DNA of 64,000 bases from an uncultured Fluviicola sp. (GCF_946478805.1 NZ_CAMLDC010000005.1:209551-273550), one strand, 5' to 3'; numbered from the stretch's first letter, positions 18,914 through 27,758 are shown. The notes: generated from the sequence alone by a model not told the origin. Numbers and translations: made by a program.

Positions 18914-19183
18914 TTATTTTGTTCTATTCGCAATAATATAATCCACGATTGTATTTACGTCTACCAAAATTTGTCTGCCCTCGGTTGGGTTCTTGATCTT
19001 GATTCCATACTCGCGGTCAAGCAACACGATCAATTCCACCGAATCAATGGAATCCAAACCCAGATCTCCTCCAAATAAAACCTCGTCGTTCTTGATCCCT
19101 TCAGGAGTTAAGTCCAACAAATTCAAATATTTAATCAAATGTTCTTTGAACTCAACAATTAATTCTTCTCTGTTTGTAGTCAT
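18914..19183 (-). CDS. Acyl carrier protein (ACP 1)
   Basis: 89 residues, acidic and helical. The phosphopantetheine attachment serine is Ser45 in LGLDSIDSVEL. It carries the growing polyketide chain, presumably after activation by the phosphopantetheinyl transferase encoded at 49749. It lies 5 bp before KS A and 3 bp after the ABC permease gene. Its DSID motif is shared with ACP 2 but not with ACP 3 (DSLD), suggesting that ACP 1 and ACP 2 are the cassette ACPs. Confidence 0.88.
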   Translation of the reverse strand: MTTNREELIVEFKEHLIKYLNLLDLTPEGIKNDEVLFGGDLGLDSIDSVELIVLLDREYGIKIKNPTEGRQILVDVNTIVDYIIANRTK

Positions 19184-19186
19184 ATT

Positions 19187-20467
19187 TTAAATATAATTTT
19201 GAATTCTCAACTTTATGAATATCAAGAGTTGACAGAATCCGCTGAACAAAAATAAGAAAGTTATAGTACCAATTAATTCACTCCACGCACCATTTTTCAA
19301 GAAAAGCGTATAATATCCTTCCAAACACCATTTGAGAGGGGAAATATTTCCAATGGTCTGCATGTAATCGGGCATTACGAAATTCGGGACCCAAATACCA
19401 CCGATTGCCGCAAAAATAATAATGGAAATTGCTCCGAAACCATTTGCCTGCTCTTGGGTTTTAGCATAAGTCCCGACCAAAACAGCATACGAAATTGCAG
19501 AAACGGCTGAAAGCAATGTAACTACTAAAAAAGGAAGGAATGCGTTGGGCATCGCCAGTTTTGGTAAACCGATATGTGGGAAGATGTAAATTCCCATCAT
19601 GAATAATAAGAGTAATTGCGACAAAGCGACGAAGAGGTAAACCACGAATTTGGATATCAAAGTCAATGCAAATCCTCTTGGAATGGTCTGGAGCCGTAAG
19701 AAACTTCCGGATAACCTTTCTTTTACGATATTTCCTCCCAGTGAGATAACCATGAAGAACATGGCGAAAATAGACCATGCCGGAACATTGTGCTGACTGG
19801 AATTTGGAATCAACTCTGCAACCTCATTTAAGCTTGCATTCGCAATTTTCAATTTGGTTTCGCGGTTTATGATTGCCTGGCGGATGTTTTTTGGAATCGA
19901 GTCGTAACCCATTTCCTGGAATAACTTCCCGACCATTTCCTCATTTTCGATTCCGTTCGTAATTGCCTGAACACCATTGATGACAGAAATCCGGAAGTTT
20001 TCCTGGACGACCGGATCGAAGAATATCAGGATTTCTTGCTTCTTAGGTTTGATTTTGGGAGCCTTTTCAATGACGCCCATTTGCTCCAGCATCAATTTGG
20101 AAATGTTGTCCGCATTATTGGTCAATCGCTCGCTGAAGTTGGTTGGAATGTATATCCCCAGCATTGCATCCTCGTCAATCGTGTTTCGTTTCACGCCGGC
20201 TTGGGAAAGCTGATTGTTTTTCCTGATCTCGAAACTTCCTGAGTGAACCAATGCTTTTACGAGAGAATCACCTAGAGAACCTTTATCCTGATTGGAAATC
20301 AAAACGGTCAACTTGTTTTCATTCACGATCTGAAACGCGCTGTTCTGCACAATGGTGATGATGAATACCAATAACAAGGGCATCAGGTACATCAAAAGCA
20401 ACCCCACTTTGTCGTGGAGTACTAAGAGTATCTCTTTCAATATGGATGCCTTCAGTTTTTTCATCAA
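19187..20467 (-). CDS. ABC-2-type transporter permease
   Basis: 426 residues. One membrane helix near residues 15-40 precedes a large extracytoplasmic domain (about 45-225), followed by five more helices. This is the DrrB/YhgE-like ABC-2 arrangement found in drug and lipid exporters. It overlaps the ATPase gene by 4 bp. Its place inside the pigment operon suggests that it exports the pigment, a lipid precursor or a membrane intermediate. The substrate cannot be read from sequence. Confidence 0.87.
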   Translation of the reverse strand: MMKKLKASILKEILLVLHDKVGLLLMYLMPLLLVFIITIVQNSAFQIVNENKLTVLISNQDKGSLGDSLVKALVHSGSFEIRKNNQLSQAGVKRNTIDEDAMLGIYIPTNFSERLTNNADNISKLMLEQMGVIEKAPKIKPKKQEILIFFDPVVQENFRISVINGVQAITNGIENEEMVGKLFQEMGYDSIPKNIRQAIINRETKLKIANASLNEVAELIPNSSQHNVPAWSIFAMFFMVISLGGNIVKERLSGSFLRLQTIPRGFALTLISKFVVYLFVALSQLLLLFMMGIYIFPHIGLPKLAMPNAFLPFLVVTLLSAVSAISYAVLVGTYAKTQEQANGFGAISIIIFAAIGGIWVPNFVMPDYMQTIGNISPLKWCLEGYYTLFLKNGAWSELIGTITFLFLFSGFCQLLIFIKLRIQNYI

Positions 20468-21207
20468 TCACGTAAAAGTGTTCCGGTCAACTTCAGAATG
20501 AGGTCTTCCAGGTTCGTTACTTCGTACTTTGTGAGCAAAGTTGTTAGTGGGTCACATGCAATGATTTTCCCATGATCGATGAGAATAATCTGGTTGCAAA
20601 ATTCTTCAGCTTCCTTCAAATGATGGGAAGTGTAAATAATCGTTGTTCCTTGCCGGTTCAATTCCTGGAGTAAAGTCATGATGGCGATTTTACTTTGAAC
20701 ATCCACTCCAACGGTCGGTTCGTCCAAAAACAAGATAGAAGGACGATGCAGTAATGAAATGATGAGGTTTAAACGTCGCTTCATTCCTCCTGAAAAAGTA
20801 GATACTTTTTGATTTTTTACATGAAAAAGCCCTACTTTTTCCAATAATTCATCAATTCTTTGCGCTAATTCCTCTTTTTTCAGATCATACAGATTTCCGA
20901 AATACGACAGATTTTGTTTTGCTGTGAGTTCCGGGAAGAATGAAAAGTCTTGTGGAACGAAGCCGAGTTTACTTCTTATTTCTCTTGGACTTTTTTCGCC
21001 ATCCAGGTAATACACCACGGAACCAAGGGTTGGGTCCAAAATGCTGCAAAGAATGGAGATGAGAGTGGTTTTTCCGGCACCATTCGGTCCAAAAATTCCA
21101 ACGATTTCTCCTTTTTCAACGGTAAAGTCAACTCCATCTAAACTTGGAACGGCACTTTTACCATAGGATTTATAAACTTTTGAAACGCGCAAAAGAGTCT
21201 CCTGCAT
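20464..21207 (-). CDS. ABC transporter ATP-binding protein
   Basis: 247 residues with a complete nucleotide-binding domain: Walker A FGPNGAGKTT near residue 40, Q-loop FVPQDF, signature STFSGGMKRR, Walker B ILFLDEPTVG and switch His in YTSHHLKEAEE. The pattern fits the ABC-2 (DrrA/CcmA-like) exporter class. It pairs with the permease encoded directly downstream (4-bp overlap). Confidence 0.9.
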   Translation of the reverse strand: MQETLLRVSKVYKSYGKSAVPSLDGVDFTVEKGEIVGIFGPNGAGKTTLISILCSILDPTLGSVVYYLDGEKSPREIRSKLGFVPQDFSFFPELTAKQNLSYFGNLYDLKKEELAQRIDELLEKVGLFHVKNQKVSTFSGGMKRRLNLIISLLHRPSILFLDEPTVGVDVQSKIAIMTLLQELNRQGTTIIYTSHHLKEAEEFCNQIILIDHGKIIACDPLTTLLTKYEVTNLEDLILKLTGTLLRD

Positions 21208-21210
21208 CGT

Positions 21211-22218
21211 TTAGAATTTAATTTTCGCCAGCTCTTGAAAGGCTTGTTTCTCTACTGCGCTGATCTCAACCAACAAATCGGCACAAGCATCAAAGTCCTT
21301 TTGTTCTGTTATACGGCCTTTATAGATTCCGGACATTTGCAAAGCGCTGTCTCTCCACAAATCACCGGCTTTAGTCATCGTTTCAGAAATACGGGCCAAT
21401 TGCTCGTTTTGCATGATCACAGCTGCTTCTTCCAAAAATGCTGCATATAGGAAACGGAATCCACCACCACCGGTACCGATTTCTTCCTGCATACGGACAA
21501 TCTGACCTAAATGAAGTCCTGCCTGTCGCGGGCCGTGTTTATCTCTCCAACCCCGGATTTTTTTGGATGTATATACGATTCCCTTCACTCCGGCAATCGA
21601 TCCCGGAATCTTCAGCATATCTCTGCAATTGCGTTTAATTCCTTTCTCAATTCCCTTTCTGATTTGTTCCTGGGTGATCTCTCCAACTTCCACGGGATAG
21701 TAAATATGACCTTTCGGAGCTAAAGCACCCTTTGCAAAACGCACTCGTTCCAGTTCTTCCGTACTTAAGGAAGTTGTGATTTCCATTACCGGGTCACTCA
21801 CCAGGTAGCGGCCATCTTCTTTACCAAATACAATGAGATTATGTGCATTGAAGTGAAAACGGTATTCTTTCGGGAAGTAGGGCAAATGAAAAACACCTAC
21901 CTGGCAACCGACCATGATCCCTTCTTCAATTCTGGAATCAAGAAACCGGGTTGCTTCTTTCGGGTCTTTGAATTTCTTGCGTTCTACTTTTACATCCAGC
22001 GCCTTACAGGTACGTTTAAAGATAGCTCCGGGCATCGTTCGAAATGAAATGGCCGGACCATTATTCACTTTCATAAACGGGATGTGTATGTAAAATAGTC
22101 CTGAACCCATTCCGAAAGCCAAAGGCTCAGTAATGAAGTCCACCCCATGATGCTTCAATAAGCTCACAGTGACCCCATTTTCACAATGGGCTGTTTGGTG
22201 ATGAATAAATTCTGACAC
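21211..22218 (-). CDS. BtrH-like acyltransferase (BtrH_N plus C-terminal helical domain)
   Basis: 335 residues. The N-terminal half resembles BtrH of butirosin synthesis, a papain-fold enzyme that transfers an acyl group from an ACP to an amine. The likely catalytic residues are Cys12 in QTAHCENG, the His in FNAHNLIVFG and the Asp in YLVSDPV. The C-terminal half (about 170-335) is helical, like the DUF4872 region often fused to BtrH_N. In this cluster it may move an acyl chain from an ACP to the final acceptor, for example in ester formation; that is inference. It overlaps the orphan upstream gene by 1 bp. Confidence 0.75.
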   Translation of the reverse strand: MSEFIHHQTAHCENGVTVSLLKHHGVDFITEPLAFGMGSGLFYIHIPFMKVNNGPAISFRTMPGAIFKRTCKALDVKVERKKFKDPKEATRFLDSRIEEGIMVGCQVGVFHLPYFPKEYRFHFNAHNLIVFGKEDGRYLVSDPVMEITTSLSTEELERVRFAKGALAPKGHIYYPVEVGEITQEQIRKGIEKGIKRNCRDMLKIPGSIAGVKGIVYTSKKIRGWRDKHGPRQAGLHLGQIVRMQEEIGTGGGGFRFLYAAFLEEAAVIMQNEQLARISETMTKAGDLWRDSALQMSGIYKGRITEQKDFDACADLLVEISAVEKQAFQELAKIKF

Positions 22219-22616
22219 TAAGCTTTAAAATTTTTGAGTTCGTTAACGGAGATTTCGAAAGCATCGGCATAACGTTTCAGGACGTTATCGCTCAAGTTTT
22301 TAAATGCGTTCGGTTTCAAATGTCTTTTGATCCGAAATTTCCAAATACCGGTATAACCTGCAAGTACGGTGAAATCCATCAGTTTTTCTTCCATGAAGTA
22401 AAGAATCGGACTTGCTTCACCTTTTTTGATTTGTTCCCTTGCTTCGGAAGTTCGACGTTCAATTTCTTTCCAGGCTTCGTCCAAAGCAACCTTTTTAGCT
22501 TCCCAGCCTGTGCTCAGTTCGGTATCGTACTGTCCATCTTCGTTCTTCACATAACAAACTTCCCTTGTAAAATTTTCAAGAGCACTTTTATCTTGTGGAA
22601 CTTCGGACTTTTTCAT
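22218..22616 (-). CDS. Conserved pigment-cluster protein of unknown function (132 aa)
   Basis: 132 residues, highly charged and mostly helical, with no signal peptide or membrane segment. No domain is recognised. It is fused tightly between darB (no gap) and the BtrH-like gene (1-bp overlap), which suggests a shared function and coupled translation. It could be an accessory or scaffold protein for DarB or the acyltransferase. Confidence 0.7.
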   Translation of the reverse strand: MKKSEVPQDKSALENFTREVCYVKNEDGQYDTELSTGWEAKKVALDEAWKEIERRTSEAREQIKKGEASPILYFMEEKLMDFTVLAGYTGIWKFRIKRHLKPNAFKNLSDNVLKRYADAFEISVNELKNFKA

Positions 22617-23765
22617 CTAACAAACAGTTAAGTAAGCAAATACGTAAGAGAACCGTGAACTTTCGGGAACTGCAAGTAAAATGGTATCACCGGTTTTCAG
22701 TTTTCCGCTGTTGAATAGTTCGTCAACCATCAGGTAAATTGAACCTGCTCCCACATTTCCGTGAGTAGCCAGGTTTGAGAACCAGCGTTCTTTAGGAATT
22801 TCCATTCCGTTTTCTGCCAGTTGAGAATATATCTTGTCTTCGAAGAAATAACTTGACATGTGCGGTAAAAACCAAGTCACATCATCAGCCTTTAAATTTT
22901 CCTCTGAAAACTTGGTTTTTAATTTATTGAATCCGAGTTTCACAATATGTTCATCCAATAACTTCACATCCTGTTTGATGCTCAGGATGGATTTTTCAAT
23001 CATTTCCTGAGGATCATAATCCATGTAGCTTTTCAATGTCCCGTCTTCCATTTTTTCAGAAGCCATGTACATACACGCTTCAATTTCATTGGCGAAAGAA
23101 ATCCCTTCCACCCAATCAATGCGCAATGAAGGGCCTTCCGGGCTTTTCTGGTCTTCCAACATGAAAACAGCTGCACCATCTGATAACATCCAGCGCAGGA
23201 AATCCTTATCAAAAGACAAATAGGGATTTTGCTCCAATTCAGTCAGTTTTTGGATCTCCAATTCAAATTTATCTGAGCTGAGCACGCGTGACAAGCGCTC
23301 CGAACCTGTAGAAATGGCTTTTTTGCTCATTCCCGATTTGATAGCCATAAATGCATATTTCATGGCGTGCATTCCGGAACAGCAAACTCCCGAGGGGGAA
23401 ACCACTTCAATATTTCCGGATTCCGGCAACCAACCATGAACCATTACACCGTGAGATGGCATCATTTGGTCCGGAGATGAAGTCCCGCAGCTGATCAGAT
23501 CAACTTCCTTAATCTCGTTTGGTCTGTTCTCAAATAATTTGCGAATAGCCAATGAAACCATTTCTGCATTTGTGTGGGTCGCCGTTCCATCTTTGCGAAT
23601 TGCATAATAGCGGTTTTTGATCCCGTTATTACGTAAAACGATCCTTCTCGATTTAGAAGCACGGTCATTTATTAATCCTAAATAACCTTCCATTTCATCA
23701 TTTGAAACAGGATTATTAGGTAAAAAATATGCCGTACGTGTTATGTATACTTCCTTCAAGCTCAT
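22617..23765 (-). CDS. darB: Dialkylresorcinol-forming ketosynthase DarB
   Basis: 382 residues of the KAS III/thiolase fold. The probable nucleophile is Cys129 in SGVCCSGMHA. A downstream His lies in FLPHMSSYF and the Asn/Gly motif in ATHGNVGAGSIYLMV, completing a Cys-His-Asn triad. DarB joins two beta-ketoacyl thioesters into a carboxylated cyclohexanedione, the precursor of the 2,5-dialkylresorcinol half of flexirubins. It follows darA by 2 bp, the usual darA-darB order. Confidence 0.87.
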   Translation of the reverse strand: MSLKEVYITRTAYFLPNNPVSNDEMEGYLGLINDRASKSRRIVLRNNGIKNRYYAIRKDGTATHTNAEMVSLAIRKLFENRPNEIKEVDLISCGTSSPDQMMPSHGVMVHGWLPESGNIEVVSPSGVCCSGMHAMKYAFMAIKSGMSKKAISTGSERLSRVLSSDKFELEIQKLTELEQNPYLSFDKDFLRWMLSDGAAVFMLEDQKSPEGPSLRIDWVEGISFANEIEACMYMASEKMEDGTLKSYMDYDPQEMIEKSILSIKQDVKLLDEHIVKLGFNKLKTKFSEENLKADDVTWFLPHMSSYFFEDKIYSQLAENGMEIPKERWFSNLATHGNVGAGSIYLMVDELFNSGKLKTGDTILLAVPESSRFSYVFAYLTVC

Positions 23766-23767
23766 TC

Positions 23768-24679
23768 TTATCTCAATTGAGTGCCTCTGTAATATGCTAA
23801 TTCGCGTTTAATATGTCGTCCTTTAAAGGGGCGTACAAAGATATGATATATCGTTAAAACAATTGGTGAAACAATAAATAAAGCGAAAATCAAGTAATAT
23901 TTAAAGAAATTGACCCAAAATTTACGGTTCCCTCCATTTGCGGTTTTTTTGGTGATCAATTTTGCCCAGATCAAGAAAAGCATTTTTGCCCTTGATTCAA
24001 TGAACAGGATCGATATAGGAATGTTCACACCGCCTCTGGCTACAAGTGCTTCCTGAAATTGTGCTTCCTGATTGTTTTCAAGCTTTTCCTTTAAAAGAAC
24101 TCCGAATTGACTTACATTCTCAATATCTTCGTCTGAAACACCCGGTTTGGGAAAGATTCCCCATTTCTTGGTTTTTTCCCCGGTCAACATCCAATGTAAA
24201 ATGGTTACAACACTCACCAGGTTGCTTACCTTATCGGTTAACGGAACATTTCCTATTAGTTTTCCTCCTGCAGAAGCAATTTGTTTTTTCACCGCTTCCT
24301 GGGAGTTGATCCACATATTTCTGCAACCTAGAATTGATACGACCTTGGTGTCCTTCATGATTTTGCGGAATGTCTCATCTTGCAAAATAGCTGATGCCGG
24401 AAGAGAGGGGGAAAGGAACCACGGCTGATAACCAAAAATAATCAGGTCATAGTGCTCCCGGTTAAATTGGAGTGGTTTGATCGGAATTGGCTTTTCGAGA
24501 ACTGTTTCGGGCATCGCGTCAAAAAACTTGGCACTTGTCCAGGGAAATGGGAATGCAGTTTCGGGCTCAACTTTTACCCACTCTATTGTACTGTCAACGA
24601 ATGGTTTACAGAAATTTTTAAGAATTTCTGTAAGTTGTCCGGACTGAGAATAATGTATAACTAAGATGTTCTGTGCCAT
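23768..24679 (-). CDS. darA: Dialkylresorcinol aromatase DarA
   Basis: 303 residues. The N-terminus (NILVIHYSQSGQLTEIL) is a flavodoxin-like nucleotide-binding start. The middle holds IFGYQPWFLSPSLP and VSILGCRNMW, and there is a C-terminal membrane helix near residues 265-285. DarA is reported to aromatise the cyclohexanedione made by DarB to a dialkylresorcinol, consistent with a flavin-binding fold. It is the first gene of the left pigment operon. Confidence 0.84.
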   Translation of the reverse strand: MAQNILVIHYSQSGQLTEILKNFCKPFVDSTIEWVKVEPETAFPFPWTSAKFFDAMPETVLEKPIPIKPLQFNREHYDLIIFGYQPWFLSPSLPASAILQDETFRKIMKDTKVVSILGCRNMWINSQEAVKKQIASAGGKLIGNVPLTDKVSNLVSVVTILHWMLTGEKTKKWGIFPKPGVSDEDIENVSQFGVLLKEKLENNQEAQFQEALVARGGVNIPISILFIESRAKMLFLIWAKLITKKTANGGNRKFWVNFFKYYLIFALFIVSPIVLTIYHIFVRPFKGRHIKRELAYYRGTQLR

Positions 24680-24724
24680 AGATTAATTGGGATCTAAGTA
24701 AAAGTGTTTAATCTTTTGCCTGTA

Positions 24725-24732
24725 CAAATTTA
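24725..24732 (-). promoter_or_regulatory. Possible -7 element for the darA operon
   Basis: The minus strand reads TAAATTTG, matching TAnnTTTG, about 46 nt upstream of the darA ATG. The expected -33 TTG is not visible. Confidence 0.38.
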
Positions 24733-24820
24733 ACAAGGTTTTGTTTCTAAACTACTTTTTTGTTCTCTTTTGAAATGGCAATCCACCGATTTTAGTAATG
24801 AATTCTTGAAAATTTCTGAT

Positions 24821-24828
24821 TAGTTTTG
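24821..24828 (+). promoter_or_regulatory. Possible -7 element directly before the GT2-DUF2062 start
   Basis: TAGTTTTG fits TAnnTTTG and ends 6 nt before the ATG at 24835. If it is used, the transcript would be almost leaderless. No clear -33 TTG is seen at normal spacing. Confidence 0.33.
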
Positions 24829-24834
24829 TACCCC

Positions 24835-26007
24835 ATGGAATCAAGTCCGGTATCTGTAAGTAGCATAAATAGTTGTGTAATTATTCCCACCTACAACAAC
24901 GAACGGACGCTGGAACGTGTTATTCGGGAAGTATTGGAATATGCCCCGTCCGGGTGCATTATTATTGTAAATGACGGTTCCACGGATTCCACTCCTGAAA
25001 TTTTGAAATCATTTGAAAAGGAAGTTACGATCCTGGTTAATGAAGTGAACAGGGGAAAGGGATATTCCCTTCGGAAAGCCTTCAGGTTTGCAAAAGAAAA
25101 AGGGTATTCAAACGCATTGACAATCGATTCCGACGGACAACATTATCCGAGTGATATTCCCTTATTGGTTGAGCAAGCAATTCTTCATCCGGGCGCTGTG
25201 ATTATGGGATCCAGGAATATGAACCAGGAAGGAGTGCCGCAGAAAAGTTCGTTCGGAAACAAGTTCTCCAATTTTTGGTTCAAGGTTGAAACATGGATTA
25301 CCTTACCGGATACGCAAACCGGTTTCCGGGTCTATCCCCTGGAACCAATGAAGAAAATCTGGTTGTTTACCAATAAATTCGAATTGGAAATCGAGGTGAT
25401 TGTGAAATTAGCCTGGCGTTTCGTTCCTTTCGTCGCTGTTCCGATCCAGGTGAAGTATGATCCGGAAGAACGTGTCACGCATTTCCGTCCGGCAAGAGAT
25501 TTTACACGCATCAGCGTTCTGAATACAGTGTTGGTTTTGACGGCCCTGATTTGGTATTATCCCCGGAAGCTTTTTTCCATCCGGACATGGAATATCATTA
25601 AACACGAGGCAATCAAACCGGAAGAATCCAATTTCAAGAAAGCGCTTTCTATTGGGTTCGGATTTTTTATGGGAATAGTTCCTCTTTGGGGATTCCAGCT
25701 GTTGATCGGTATTCCATTATCTGTTTTGTTCCGAATGAATAAGGTGTTGTTCATTGCGGCGGCAAATATTTCCATTCCTCCGATGATCCCGTTTATTATT
25801 TACGGAAGCTTTCTTTGCGGACAGTTATTCCTGACAGGTGAAACCAATACTGCTCAACTGGCAGATTTGAGTTTGGAAGCAATTCAAAACAATGCGTACC
25901 AATATGTGGTCGGAGCATGTGTTTTTGCAACAATTGCCTTTTTAGCTTCTTTTCTGTTGAGTTTTGCCTTATTGAAGATTTTCAGAAAAGAACCGAAAAC
26001 AGATTAA
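24835..26007 (+). CDS. Family 2 glycosyltransferase with C-terminal DUF2062 domain
   Basis: 390 residues from ATG 24835; a TTG three codons upstream also opens the frame. The N-terminal GT2 domain (about 10-220) has VIIPTYNNE, IVNDGSTD and SDGQHYPSD (DxD-like), similar to dolichyl-phosphate mannose synthase-type enzymes. Residues about 255-385 form DUF2062, with hydrophobic helices around SIGFGFFMGIVPLWGFQ. It likely transfers a sugar to a lipid or polyprenyl acceptor at the membrane. It is the only plus-strand gene within the left pigment region, and its stop codon overlaps the stop of the convergent dehydratase gene (shared TTAA at 26004-26007). Confidence 0.82.
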   Translation: MESSPVSVSSINSCVIIPTYNNERTLERVIREVLEYAPSGCIIIVNDGSTDSTPEILKSFEKEVTILVNEVNRGKGYSLRKAFRFAKEKGYSNALTIDSDGQHYPSDIPLLVEQAILHPGAVIMGSRNMNQEGVPQKSSFGNKFSNFWFKVETWITLPDTQTGFRVYPLEPMKKIWLFTNKFELEIEVIVKLAWRFVPFVAVPIQVKYDPEERVTHFRPARDFTRISVLNTVLVLTALIWYYPRKLFSIRTWNIIKHEAIKPEESNFKKALSIGFGFFMGIVPLWGFQLLIGIPLSVLFRMNKVLFIAAANISIPPMIPFIIYGSFLCGQLFLTGETNTAQLADLSLEAIQNNAYQYVVGACVFATIAFLASFLLSFALLKIFRKEPKTD

Positions 26008-26375
26008 TCGCAAATATAAATCCCGGAGAATTTCAAACAAACCGCTTCTGTAGTGCTCAACTGACCGGAAACTTTCAGACTTTGATCTTCTTGTTCTGTA
26101 ACGGTTATTTTGAAAGTTGCTTCTGGCGTATTCACCGGATTCAAAACGGCCAAAAATTTACTGGTTGCAAGACTTTTTAGTTGAACCGTTTTGTTGAATT
26201 GAGTTCCCAGAATTTCTTTCACCAACTCCAATTGTACAACTCCGGGAGTTACAGGATTACCTGGAAAATGCCCTTCGTAAATCATGTGATCTGCATTGAT
26301 TGAAATTTCCGCTTCAAGAATATTTTCCTCGAATTTCAATGCATTTATCTTATAGAATGTATCTTTTAATATCAT
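26004..26375 (-). CDS. 3-hydroxyacyl-ACP dehydratase, FabZ-like (DH 1)
   Basis: 123 residues with a hot-dog fold. The FabZ-type active motif is intact: HFPGNPVTPGVVQLE, with the catalytic His and Glu. It would dehydrate 3-hydroxyacyl-ACP to the trans-2-enoyl chain that leads to the polyene. A second, motif-degenerate hot-dog protein is encoded at 32186, and the two may act as a pair. It is the last gene of the long minus-strand operon and overlaps the LolA-like gene by 1 bp. Confidence 0.82.
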   Translation of the reverse strand: MILKDTFYKINALKFEENILEAEISINADHMIYEGHFPGNPVTPGVVQLELVKEILGTQFNKTVQLKSLATSKFLAVLNPVNTPEATFKITVTEQEDQSLKVSGQLSTTEAVCLKFSGIYICD

Positions 26376-27001
26376 CAGAAAGTGGTGAATTTTGTATCGT
26401 TAATTGTTCCGTTGACTTCCATATTGGAAAAGCTGTAGACTAATTTGTTGTCACTGTCTGTCAACATGGTGAGTTCCTTGATCGTTAATTCTTTTTTGCC
26501 AAAGATCAAATTGATTTCAGAAACATAGCGCTTCATCTTATCGCTTTTCGGCGTCAGGATCAGTTTGTAATTAGATTTGTTCTCGAAGTAGCTGATCTTG
26601 AACTCTTTTTCGTTCAAAAATTCCCCGGTCATCATCTGCACCATTAAACTCTGGATTTTCTTTACGACCATTTTGGAAGAAGCACTGCTCACTTCTTTTC
26701 CTTTTTCCTGGAGTTTAACTGTTTTTCCATTGATCAGGATAACCTGGCTTTCCGGTTTTGTCTTTTCCCAACGGATTTTATTTTCCTTCTTATACCACAT
26801 TTTACCTGACCCTTTTTGGGCGGTGGTTAACAGGGAAGAAGTCGCGGTTTCGGTAAAATCTGCCTGGATGGCCTTCGTTTCCTTATGCTGCTTTTCTAAG
26901 GCTGCTTTACACGACTTGGAGTCAGGAATCTTGGTATATTCCTGCGCATAAGACTTGGTCGAAACAACCAGCAAAAGAAGTAAACTACTTATTAATTTCA
27001 T
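26375..27001 (-). CDS. LolA-like outer-membrane lipoprotein carrier
   Basis: 208 residues with a signal peptide ending near SYAQ. The core resembles LolA: TKAIQADFTETATSSLL, KGSGKMWYKKENKIRWE and residues that line an open beta-barrel lipid pocket. LolA carries lipoproteins across the periplasm. Pigment clusters of this type carry a dedicated LolA-like gene, which suggests that it carries the lipid-like pigment or its precursor; that role is inferred. It overlaps the deacetylase gene by 17 bp. Confidence 0.78.
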   Translation of the reverse strand: MKLISSLLLLLVVSTKSYAQEYTKIPDSKSCKAALEKQHKETKAIQADFTETATSSLLTTAQKGSGKMWYKKENKIRWEKTKPESQVILINGKTVKLQEKGKEVSSASSKMVVKKIQSLMVQMMTGEFLNEKEFKISYFENKSNYKLILTPKSDKMKRYVSEINLIFGKKELTIKELTMLTDSDNKLVYSFSNMEVNGTINDTKFTTF

Positions 27002-27758
27002 GAATGAATTTTTTCAAGTGTTCTTGGTTCGCAAAAATAATACCATTTGCTTTCGACTGAAGAATATAGTCCTCGAGTATATCTGCTGTCTGGGTCAAAT
27101 TATCATGTAACAAAACAATACTGCTTGGCCTGGTATATTTCACCAAGCGATCCAACAATGCTTCTTTGTTTTTGAACGAATCGTATGAACGTACACTCCA
27201 CGCAACGATTTTCATCTTTCTTCTTCTGAGAGCACGTGCGATTTTTGGATTGGTATAACCGATTGGAGGTCTGAAAATCATTGGTTTTTCCGACAAAAAT
27301 GGTTTGATGGTCTCTGAAAAAGAATCGATTTCCTGTCCAACTTTCTTGGTGTTCAGCATCGCAAAGAAAATGGAGTGATTCTGTGTATGATTGCCTATTG
27401 TATGACCTTCCGAGATGATCCGTTGAAGAATTTCGGGATGTTCTTCTACTTTACGACCAATTATAAAGAAGATGGCATGAATTCCGTGCTTTTTTAAAAT
27501 ATCTAAGATGCGTGGGGTTAAGACCGGATCCGGACCATCATCAAATGTCAGTATTGCTTCCTTTCCTATATTGCGAAAGATTGTCGGATAGAAATACTGA
27601 AAACGGAGGAATACAATACCGAAGACAAGGATCAATAAAAAATTAGAGATAACATAAGCTATCCAAAGCCATAAATAAGGGCTGTTCCAAAAAACGAAAA
27701 GTACAATCAGCAGCGTACTGAGCGCAACTGCAATGTTTAATCTATGCTTCCACTTCAT
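26985..27758 (-). CDS. Polysaccharide deacetylase (NodB homology) with two N-terminal membrane helices
   Basis: 257 residues. Two membrane helices near residues 7-22 and 30-55 precede a NodB domain. The metal-binding Asp73-Asp74 are in TFDDGPD, the His pair in HTIGNHTQNH (His124, His128), and RPPIGYTN and VLLHD are further motifs. All catalytic residues are present. Such enzymes remove N- or O-acetyl groups from sugars, so a cell-envelope substrate is expected, and its place in the pigment operon is unexplained. It overlaps CLF 2 by 17 bp and the LolA-like gene by 17 bp. Confidence 0.82.
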   Translation of the reverse strand: MKWKHRLNIAVALSTLLIVLFVFWNSPYLWLWIAYVISNFLLILVFGIVFLRFQYFYPTIFRNIGKEAILTFDDGPDPVLTPRILDILKKHGIHAIFFIIGRKVEEHPEILQRIISEGHTIGNHTQNHSIFFAMLNTKKVGQEIDSFSETIKPFLSEKPMIFRPPIGYTNPKIARALRRRKMKIVAWSVRSYDSFKNKEALLDRLVKYTRPSSIVLLHDNLTQTADILEDYILQSKANGIIFANQEHLKKFIHEINK

